Source: a bacterium
GTDB lineage: Bacteria; Spirochaetota; Spirochaetia; JABEVK01
Direction: 5' to 3'
NCBI GenBank assembly: GCA_021782055.1
Contig: JAJXVP010000141.1
Location: 1-7,011 of the forward strand
Length of the DNA: 7,011 nt
Part shown: piece after piece, positions 1 through 6,259 of the stretch
Position numbering within the stretch: position 1 is the stretch's first letter
Layout of the letters: every line of letters starts with the position of its first letter
Notes under the pieces: generated by a model
Told to the model about the DNA's origin: nothing
The model's database searches: none
Seen by the model: only the letters and a program-made list of their open reading frames with translations
Translations under genes and position numbers: made by a program

Positions 1-1331
1 TAAAAATACCCTTCTGCGCGAAGCGGTTCCCCCCGATTCAGGTAAACCATGCCCATTAAGTACAAAGCCTCCTGGGCTTCGGCTGTTCCATGAAATTTAT
101 CTTGGAGTTGTTGACTAAGCTTGAGGACTTGGGTGGAATTTCCCTGGTAGTCGGCTATTTTAGCCTCTTCCAACAGGTACAACTTCAGTTGAGGTGAATG
201 TGGATACTCTTGAATGATAAATTTTAAAGTCTCTTGGGCTTGCTTCCAATAGGACTTTTCACGCCAAAGACGGACGGCGTTCCACAAAAGAGACTCTCGA
301 GGGGCTTGAGGATGCTCCTTGGCCCAAGCATACGAACCTTCGGCGGCTTGTAAGACTTGACCAGACTTTTCTTTTTCTAAAGCCCAGGATAACTCAGCTT
401 GTGAGGCCAAATCTTCGTCCGGCCCTTGAGCAGCTTTCGACCAGGCTAAAGTAGCCTCTTCATGGTTTTGTGTTTGTAACCAAGCCAAATCGGACCAGGC
501 TTTTTGACGATGCGCAGGTGATAGGTCCAAAGCTAAATAGGCTCGAAGAAAATCACTGGCCTGTTGCCAATGGCTTTGCTTTTGTTCGGCATCAATCAAT
601 ACCGGCAACAATTCCGAGGCTCTGTCTGGATGATTTTTCCAGACCCTTTCTAAAATCTGAGTTTCTTCAGTTCGTTGTTGGTGCGCTAATAAAGGGGCCA
701 ATCGTAATGCGGCATCCGGAGCTAAACTGTTGTGGGGGTAATCCCGAAGCAACTTTTCCCAATAGTTTTGAGCTCGAGACGGGTCTTGCGTCACGGTTAG
801 ATCCCCTAGGCGTATCAAAGCTTGGGGCTTAAGTGTATCGTCCAGAGGCTGGTTTATAAACGTCGTCCAAGCCTGAATTGCCGTGGGATCCTCAAGTTTT
901 TGGCGTACTAAACCCAAATAAAACCAAGCTTTGGCCGAAAGCTCGGGGGCTCCGGATAACTTTGTTTGAGCTTCCCAATAGTCCTTAGCAGTCGACCACA
1001 TTCCGGCTTGAAACGCAGCATACCCTTCCCAAAAAGGAAGACGTTGGGTCAAGGCTCCTGTTTGCACCAACCTGGAGGCTTTTTGAAAACTCCCCAACGC
1101 TTGCTCAGGTTGTCCGGTGTGCAACAAGGCCATGCCTCGTAAAAAGCAAGCTGACCCAGCTTGTGTGTCATCCGGATAGGTTTCTAAGAATCGGCTTCCC
1201 AATTCAACAGTTTCTGACCAAGCTTGGGCATTGAAAGCTTGTTCTATTTCCGACCACAAGTGTCGAGATGTTTCAGCCCAGGCAATTGTCCCCCAACAGA
1301 GCCAAGCTGTCAGAAATAAAACTTTGTTCAT
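1..1331 (-). CDS. Exported tetratricopeptide-repeat protein, 3' end missing (runs off left edge)
   Basis: An open frame begins at the ATG at 1331 and stays free of stops to the window edge, giving at least 443 residues. Residues 1-19 form a Sec-type signal peptide: a Lys at position 3, a hydrophobic stretch, and a probable cleavage site after Ala-Trp-Ala (residues 17-19). The rest is a string of degenerate helix-turn-helix TPR units. Recognisable examples are near residues 59-90 (repeat ending in EQALGSFQKA), 132-160, 362-395 and 419-443. No lipobox or enzyme motif is visible; Cys12 lies inside the hydrophobic stretch without a lipobox context. The start overlaps the clpC stop as ATGA and has no Shine-Dalgarno sequence, so translation probably depends on coupling to clpC. 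Trp content is high, about 21 in 443 residues. The protein is probably periplasmic or attached to the envelope as a scaffold. The specific function is unknown. Confidence 0.85.
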   Translation of the reverse strand, partial: MNKVLFLTAWLCWGTIAWAETSRHLWSEIEQAFNAQAWSETVELGSRFLETYPDDTQAGSACFLRGMALLHTGQPEQALGSFQKASRLVQTGALTQRLPFWEGYAAFQAGMWSTAKDYWEAQTKLSGAPELSAKAWFYLGLVRQKLEDPTAIQAWTTFINQPLDDTLKPQALIRLGDLTVTQDPSRAQNYWEKLLRDYPHNSLAPDAALRLAPLLAHQQRTEETQILERVWKNHPDRASELLPVLIDAEQKQSHWQQASDFLRAYLALDLSPAHRQKAWSDLAWLQTQNHEEATLAWSKAAQGPDEDLASQAELSWALEKEKSGQVLQAAEGSYAWAKEHPQAPRESLLWNAVRLWREKSYWKQAQETLKFIIQEYPHSPQLKLYLLEEAKIADYQGNSTQVLKLSQQLQDKFHGTAEAQEALYLMGMVYLNRGEPLRAEGYF

Positions 1332-3835
1332 CGAGTGGGTGCCGGCTCAGGCTGGGTTGGCTTTCGGATTTTCAAAGCCAGTTTTTCTCGTCGAAGTTCA
1401 ACCACAATTCGATCACCGGCTTCTAAACGCCCCTTCAAGATTTCTGTTGATAAAACATCCTCAAGTTCTCGTTGCAACACGCGTCGCAACGGTCGAGCGC
1501 CATACAACGGGTCGTAGCCTTTTTGAATCAACCAGGCCTTAGCTTTTGGCGTCATTTCGAGGTGAAGATTTCGCTGCAAGAGACGTTCCCTGACCTCCCC
1601 TAACAAGAGATCGAAAATAACTTCGACTTCTCTGGAGGTCAACGCGTGGAAAACCACAATTTCATCGACGCGATTGATAAATTCTGGCCGGAAGAGACGT
1701 TTTAATTCATTCAGAGCAGAAGATTTAATCTCTTGATAATTCAAAAGCCCTTCCTGGGTTTGAAAACCCATACCACCGGATTTGGTAATTTGCCGGGCTC
1801 CGGCGTTGGACGTCATAATCAAGATGGTATTTCGGAAGGAAACCGTATGACCAAGATTATCTTGCAACTCACCCTCTTCAAGGATTTGTAACAACAAGTT
1901 AAAAACATCCGGGTGAGCCTTTTCGATCTCATCCAACAAGACAACACTGTAGGGTTTTCGGCGAATTTTTTCGGTGAGTAAACCACCTTCTTCATACCCC
2001 ACATAACCGGGAGGGGCTCCCACTAACCGGCTTACATTATGTTTTTCCATAAAGTCTGACATATCCAGCCGAATCAAGTTTTCAGTGCTACCGAATAGAA
2101 AATCGGCTAGAGTTTTCGCCAGTAAAGATTTACCGACACCTGTGGGGCCCAAAAAGATAAAGGACCCCAAAGGCCGTCTTGGTGAGTTTAAGCCGGTTCT
2201 GGCCCTCCGTATCGCTGAGGCGATCGCAGAAATCGCTTCTTCTTGCCCAACCACCGATTGATGCAAAACAGACTCTACCTGCAAAAGCTTTTCGGCTTCA
2301 GTTTGAGCAATGCGATTTAAAGGAATTCCCGTGACATCGGCCAAAATATTTTGAATATCTTCTACTGTAACGGTACGGGGCTGCGCCTCAGCTTGGTTTT
2401 CCCATCGTTGACGGGCCTCTTCCACTTCTTGTTTTAGACGCCTGACTTCATCCCGAATCGCTGCAGCTCGTTCATAGTTTTGATTGCTAACCAAATCATT
2501 TTTTTCTTTGACAAGGGCCTCAACCTGCTGTTCAAGTTGGGTAACCTCCACAGGACGATAATTATTCTCAATTTTTTTCTGCGAGCCGGCTTCATCCATG
2601 AGATCAATGGCTTTATCAGGAAGACTTCGGTCCGAAATATACCTGTGGGAAAGCGAAGCCGCAGCTTCAATCGCTTCAGGCGTGTACACCACATTATGAA
2701 ATTGGGCGTATTTATCCGCAATACCTTGAAGGATTTCAACCGCTTGTTCTACAGATGGCTCACCCACAATCACGGGTTGAAACCGTCTTTCTAAAGCCGC
2801 ATCTTTTTCAATATGTTTTCGATATTCTGCCAGAGTAGTTGCCCCAATGCATTGAATCTCACCGCGGGACAAAGCAGGTTTGAGCATGTTGCTGGCATCA
2901 ATGGCCCCTTCTGCTCCGCCGGCACCTATAATGGTATGCAATTCGTCAATAAAGAGGATGACATTCCCAACGGCCGTAATTTCTTTCATAACCCTTTTTA
3001 AGCGCTCTTCAAACTCGCCTCTATACTTCGTCCCCGCAATTAAGGCGGCTAAATCTAGCGTCATGAGACGTTTCCCCGATAAGGAGGAGGGCACGGCATC
3101 CGAGGTAATGGCTTGGGCAAGAGCTTCGACAATCGCAGTTTTCCCGACTCCTGGCTCCCCTATCAGGACAGGGTTATTCTTGGTCCGACGAGATAATATC
3201 TGGATCACACGAGCCATTTCTTTTTCACGACCAACGACTGGGTCCAAAGCTTTCTTTTGTGCCAAGGCGGTTAAGTCTCTTGAAAACTCGTCCAATGTAG
3301 GTGTCATTTTTTTATTGGGAACATTGGGGGCAGGTCGTTTCCAACGCTGATCTTCTACAGCTGGCAGTTGACGTGGTTCCCGAGTTCGAACTGGCGACCC
3401 CCCAGAAAGATCACTGATGACATCACGAAGAGTATCTATGGTTATGCTGTTATTTTGTAAATACAGAGCAACCACACTGCCCGTTTCTGCTACAGCTGCC
3501 AACAAAAGATGTTCGGTCCCGATGTACTCGTGACCTAAAGCTCGTGCTTCATTAGCACTTTCTTCTAAGATGCGTTTTCCGCGTTTTGATGGTGGAACAT
3601 CTCCTAAAACAAAGCCTGAAGGCTTGCGAGGTATGGCCTTTTCAATTTCTAATTGAAGGGCATTGAGGTCTACATTCATGGACTTCAAGGCTTTATAGCC
3701 AATACCTTCTCCATCTTTCAGTAAAGCCAAAATCACATGTTCGGGGAGAAGTTGATCAGAATGAAAGCGTCTGGCTTCTTCTTGTGATAAAACAGTAAGA
3801 ATGCGTTGTGCTCTTTGTGTTAAACCTTTAAACAT
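1328..3835 (-). CDS. clpC: ClpC-type AAA+ ATPase subunit of a Clp protease
   Basis: This 835-residue Hsp100 unfoldase would hydrolyse ATP to unfold substrates and pass them to ClpP in the cytoplasm. The double Clp N-domain covers about residues 1-145. D1 has Walker A GEPGVGKT (226-233), Walker B with Asp297-Glu298, pore loop KYRG (270-273) and arginines 350-351. A short M-domain with a UVR-like motif lies at about 453-473. D2 has Walker A GPTGVGKS (563-570), Walker B with Asp635-Glu636, pore loop GYVGY (610-614) and sensor-2 GAR (779-781). A ClpP-docking tripeptide MGF lies at 689-691. The short M-domain excludes ClpB, and the length fits ClpC (about 810-850). Glu32 and Glu108 match the phospho-arginine-binding glutamates of Bacillus ClpC. 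I chose ATG 3835 because the conserved N-domain starts there after a purine-rich ribosome site. A frame open to 3964 would add 43 unrelated residues encoded within mcsB. The gene overlaps mcsB by 8 bases. ClpP itself is not in the window. Confidence 0.97.
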   Translation of the reverse strand: MFKGLTQRAQRILTVLSQEEARRFHSDQLLPEHVILALLKDGEGIGYKALKSMNVDLNALQLEIEKAIPRKPSGFVLGDVPPSKRGKRILEESANEARALGHEYIGTEHLLLAAVAETGSVVALYLQNNSITIDTLRDVISDLSGGSPVRTREPRQLPAVEDQRWKRPAPNVPNKKMTPTLDEFSRDLTALAQKKALDPVVGREKEMARVIQILSRRTKNNPVLIGEPGVGKTAIVEALAQAITSDAVPSSLSGKRLMTLDLAALIAGTKYRGEFEERLKRVMKEITAVGNVILFIDELHTIIGAGGAEGAIDASNMLKPALSRGEIQCIGATTLAEYRKHIEKDAALERRFQPVIVGEPSVEQAVEILQGIADKYAQFHNVVYTPEAIEAAASLSHRYISDRSLPDKAIDLMDEAGSQKKIENNYRPVEVTQLEQQVEALVKEKNDLVSNQNYERAAAIRDEVRRLKQEVEEARQRWENQAEAQPRTVTVEDIQNILADVTGIPLNRIAQTEAEKLLQVESVLHQSVVGQEEAISAIASAIRRARTGLNSPRRPLGSFIFLGPTGVGKSLLAKTLADFLFGSTENLIRLDMSDFMEKHNVSRLVGAPPGYVGYEEGGLLTEKIRRKPYSVVLLDEIEKAHPDVFNLLLQILEEGELQDNLGHTVSFRNTILIMTSNAGARQITKSGGMGFQTQEGLLNYQEIKSSALNELKRLFRPEFINRVDEIVVFHALTSREVEVIFDLLLGEVRERLLQRNLHLEMTPKAKAWLIQKGYDPLYGARPLRRVLQRELEDVLSTEILKGRLEAGDRIVVELRREKLALKIRKPTQPEPAPTR

Positions 3836-4862
3836 TCTTCTTTCCCCCCAATAAAATCGTCCGAATAAGATCCGAGCGTAAGACATCTTCGCCCTCTGAA
3901 CTGGCCAACAAGGCCCTGAGATGGGCTCCCTGCAAGCGGAAGAACAAAGGATCCAAGCGTTCACTGACGCTCTCTTTAATTATAATCAATTCAGAAGCCC
4001 TTCGCAAAGCCGATAGGGCTGGCAAAGTTTCTTCCCAAGTTAGCCTTCGGGCGTTAGTCAGTAATCCCCAAGCTCGCCCTATCCGATCTTCTAATTGCAG
4101 GGCCTGAAGTTTGGCTTCCCGTTGCCGGGCTTCGATTTCTCCTTTGGTGATTTTCTCAACCAAAGAAACGAGTACCGAACTTAATTCACGTTCACTGCGG
4201 CCAAACGAAAAAGCATTTTGAAGCCAAAAGAAATCTGATTCACCACGACTACCGGCCCAAACTGGTAACAAAGAAAAACCTTGACGTTCAACGGTTTTCA
4301 TCATGGCTTCCCATAAGCCGGACGATTCTGAAGCTGGCAAATGCAAAAGCGCAGAAACTTGGACCCCACCGCCAGCATGCGCAGGATCTGCCGTTACCCA
4401 CCCCCAGTGTGAACGCCAAGCAAAACCCAATTGCTGTCCCCAAGAGTCTAAACTTTTCCAAAACTGTTCCGCTTGTTGGGGTTGGAATCCTAAACTTAAC
4501 TGGCGAAGCCGCAGATGATCTTCGCCCCCAAAATGAAGTCCCCACCCATCTTGAGCTTCCCACCAAGAAACTGCCTCTCGGTCCTGGACTAGCCCATCTG
4601 GAACTAAAAGTCGTTCTTGAGCCAAAGCTTTCGTTACAGGAGGGGCTTCCTTCCAAACAAAGGGAGCACTGAGGGTATCCTCCGATTTCACAGCTTCAAT
4701 CAAACGACTCTTAAGTTCCAGTTTTTGCTCGGCACGGCATTTTCCTGTAAAAGGCCAACCTTCTAAATTGCGGAAGGCAGTCCAGCGTAGAGCAAGCACA
4801 CAAGGATGAGGTTCTGTTGGCTTAGAATACCAGCTTGTCTCGGGATCAAGAACACCGATCAC
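3828..4862 (-). CDS. mcsB: McsB-like protein of the ATP:guanido phosphotransferase family, active site diverged
   Basis: This 344-residue protein aligns along its length with McsB, the protein-arginine kinase (about 350-363 residues). Shared landmarks are R26..R31-N32 (from the SSRxRxARN motif), ERLLVP near 83-88, GEDHLRL at 113-119, a relic of the CPTNxGTGxRAS loop at 159-170 followed by LLHLP, FGRSE at 220-224, and a helical region at 262-295 with GLLTNARR. Glu114, matching one catalytic glutamate, is present. The conserved Cys of the CP motif is Asp159, the nucleotide-binding Arg of RAS is Gln168, the second Arg of SxRxR is Thr28, and the second catalytic Glu loop (203-210) does not align. 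Kinase activity is therefore doubtful, and a regulatory or adaptor role with McsA and ClpC is possible. The protein has 17 Trp in 344 residues. The GTG start overlaps the mcsA stop as GTGA and has a good AGGAG site. Family membership is clear; the function is not. Confidence 0.88.
   Translation of the reverse strand: MIGVLDPETSWYSKPTEPHPCVLALRWTAFRNLEGWPFTGKCRAEQKLELKSRLIEAVKSEDTLSAPFVWKEAPPVTKALAQERLLVPDGLVQDREAVSWWEAQDGWGLHFGGEDHLRLRQLSLGFQPQQAEQFWKSLDSWGQQLGFAWRSHWGWVTADPAHAGGGVQVSALLHLPASESSGLWEAMMKTVERQGFSLLPVWAGSRGESDFFWLQNAFSFGRSERELSSVLVSLVEKITKGEIEARQREAKLQALQLEDRIGRAWGLLTNARRLTWEETLPALSALRRASELIIIKESVSERLDPLFFRLQGAHLRALLASSEGEDVLRSDLIRTILLGGKKNV
3836..3849 (-). promoter_or_regulatory. 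Purine-rich ribosome-binding site of clpC
   Basis: On the coding strand the 14 bases before ATG 3835 are all purines: six G followed by AAAGAAGA. They lie within the last codons of mcsB. This tract decides the clpC start at 3835 in favour of the upstream in-frame ATG at 3964. Confidence 0.7.
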
Positions 4863-5293
4863 AAGGACTCCTGCAAGGAACGAATCTCATCACGCAACTG
4901 CGCGGCTTGTTCAAACCGTTCACCTTCTACAGCAACTTTCAAGTCCGCTTGTAATTGTTGCAATTTCTGTTCACGTGCCAGAGGAGACGTTAGCAGTATC
5001 CAACTTGGAGCTTCTGAATGGTAAGCTGGCCAACCGTACCGGCGAGAGCGTTCTTCTAACCAGGAGGAAAAGGTAAGATAGCAATCAGGACAACCAAGGC
5101 GGCGAGTTTGCAGGACTTCCTCAAGAGACTCCCCACAGGTGGGACATTGCTTTATCTCTTCTTGGGGAGTTTCACCTAAAAGTATCGTAAGACAGGAGCG
5201 GCAAACGTCCCATTCCTGCTTTTCTCCGTCACGAATGACTTCAAGTTTGGTTAAAGCGGCAATTTTCCCACAGCGGCGACACGCTCCACTCAT
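4859..5293 (-). CDS. mcsA: McsA-like zinc-binding and UVR-motif protein
   Basis: This 144-residue cytoplasmic protein has the McsA layout. Four CxxC pairs at Cys5/8, 31/34, 50/53 and 68/71 could bind two zinc ions. A linker follows, then a C-terminal UVR motif at about 110-144 with the core FEQAAQLRDEI. In Bacillota, McsA (about 185 residues) activates the McsB kinase and takes part in control of CtsR and ClpC; this version is shorter in the linker. The UVR motif resembles that of UvrB and UvrC, but the cysteine-rich N-terminus and the position immediately before an McsB homologue and clpC identify it as McsA. The ATG overlaps the upstream stop as ATGA, and AAGGG lies 6 bases upstream. The protein likely binds McsB and may contact ClpC, whose M-domain carries a similar motif. 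All metal-binding cysteines are present, so it appears intact. Confidence 0.92.
   Translation of the reverse strand: MSGACRRCGKIAALTKLEVIRDGEKQEWDVCRSCLTILLGETPQEEIKQCPTCGESLEEVLQTRRLGCPDCYLTFSSWLEERSRRYGWPAYHSEAPSWILLTSPLAREQKLQQLQADLKVAVEGERFEQAAQLRDEIRSLQESL
4868..4872 (-). promoter_or_regulatory. Ribosome-binding site supporting the GTG start of mcsB
   Basis: AGGAG lies 5 bases before GTG 4862, inside the end of mcsA. It supports the non-ATG start, which overlaps the mcsA stop as GTGA. Confidence 0.7.
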
Positions 5294-6258
5294 GAAAGGC
5301 CCTTATCTAAAGACGGAAAACTTAAGTCTGGTACAGTTTCACGGGTAAAAAGCCATGAACGATGAATACTTTTATGAAAGTCACGCGGAACCGTTAAGGA
5401 TGATAATTCGCGACAGCGAACTTTAGGAAACAATTTTTCGTCAAACTTAAACTTTTGATAGTTGTTACTAAAAAACAATAAACCGTCTGGTGAAAGGATT
5501 TTAAGACAACTTTGGATCAGTTTCGGGTAATCTCGTTGAACATCCAAAGTTCCTTCCATTTTTTTGGACTGAGAAAAGGTGGGTGGGTCAAGGATAATCA
5601 CATCCCAGGTCTTGCGAGTTTCTGTTTTCAGAAATTCAAAAACATCACGCCGGTAAAACCGATGATTGGTCCCATCAAGACCATTCAGGACCAAATTCTT
5701 TTTGGCCCATTCGATGTAATTGGCATTGAGATCCACCGTAGCCGTTTCAAAAGCGCCCCCCTGAGCCGCATAAACCGTAAAACTCCCTGTATAGGCAAAG
5801 AGGTTTAAAACTCGGCGACCAGCAGATAAACCACGCACATAGGCTCTTGTCCAACGGTGATCCAAAAATAAGCCTGTATCCAAATAATCCTTCAAATTGA
5901 CCAGGAATTTTAAACCGCCTTCCCGAACTGTTACGAACTGATCCGTTTGTTCTAATCGTTCGTAACGGGCGCCTTCTTTTTGCCGTCTACGTTGTTTAAG
6001 ATGAATTCGCTCCGTTGACCAGCCCAAAGTCTCACAGACAGTTTTTACCGTTTGAAGTAGTTCGGGTTCTTCGTCTGGAATCTCTTCCAAAACATACCAG
6101 ACCTGGTCATGCTCATAAACATCAATAATCAACGGAAAAACATCTTCTTCAAAAAGACGGTAACAGGAAATCTGATTGGCTTGAGCCCAGCGCCGCCTTT
6201 GTTGATACAGAAACTGCAACCGTTCTAAGAATTCGGGGAGCCGTTGCATCGGCAGCAT
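5290..6258 (-). CDS. rlmK: RlmK-type 23S rRNA methyltransferase (class I, SAM-dependent)
   Basis: This 322-residue stand-alone enzyme is close to the C-terminal RlmK half of E. coli RlmKL, which makes m7G2069 in 23S rRNA. The N-terminal part has the CYRLFEEDVFP stretch (32-42) typical of RlmK and RlmI proteins, followed by GLKFLVNLKDYLDTGLFLDHR (115-135). The Rossmann fold has motif I VLNLFAYTGSF (150-160), the acidic ribose-binding Asp176, the catalytic-loop motif DPPTFSQS (224-231) and FSNN (263-266). FHKSIHRSW (294-302) is the usual C-terminal end. No THUMP/RlmL half is attached and no PUA domain is visible, so it is neither full RlmKL nor typical RlmI. The exact rRNA base is inferred from similarity. 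I chose ATG 6258 over the ATG at 6249 because GGAG lies 9 bases upstream. The gene starts 1 base after the TPR gene and overlaps mcsA by 4 bases. Confidence 0.87.
   Translation of the reverse strand: MLPMQRLPEFLERLQFLYQQRRRWAQANQISCYRLFEEDVFPLIIDVYEHDQVWYVLEEIPDEEPELLQTVKTVCETLGWSTERIHLKQRRRQKEGARYERLEQTDQFVTVREGGLKFLVNLKDYLDTGLFLDHRWTRAYVRGLSAGRRVLNLFAYTGSFTVYAAQGGAFETATVDLNANYIEWAKKNLVLNGLDGTNHRFYRRDVFEFLKTETRKTWDVIILDPPTFSQSKKMEGTLDVQRDYPKLIQSCLKILSPDGLLFFSNNYQKFKFDEKLFPKVRCRELSSLTVPRDFHKSIHRSWLFTRETVPDLSFPSLDKGLS
5300..5304 (-). promoter_or_regulatory. Ribosome-binding site of mcsA
   Basis: AAGGG lies 6 bases before ATG 5293, within the 3' end of the methyltransferase gene. It supports the start at the ATGA overlap. 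Confidence 0.6.
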
Positions 6259-6259
6259 C

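Noticed and set aside
470..832. Plus-strand open frame of 120 codons opposite the exported TPR gene
   Set aside because: The minus-strand frame is continuous across it with TPR pattern and signal peptide, so this is a shadow.
2880..3350. Plus-strand open frame of 156 codons opposite clpC
   Set aside because: It is antisense to conserved ClpC D1 sequence, has no family signature, and its composition follows from the opposite strand.
1328..3835. ClpB or ClpA instead of ClpC
   Set aside because: The M-domain is short with a UVR-like motif, unlike the long ClpB M-domain, and a ClpP-docking MGF tripeptide is present. ClpA lacks such an M-domain, and the McsA/McsB neighbours fit ClpC.
3844..3849. 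Programmed -1 frameshift on the G-GGG-GGA heptamer at the end of mcsB
   Set aside because: A -1 shift does not enter the clpC frame; only a +1 shift or loss of one G does. No supporting structure was found.
1328..3964. Longer ClpC reading with an extra 43 N-terminal residues from ATG 3964
   Set aside because: The extension is read out of frame within mcsB, has no similarity to Clp N-domains, and the conserved MFKGLTQRAQ start at 3835 has a strong purine-rich ribosome site.
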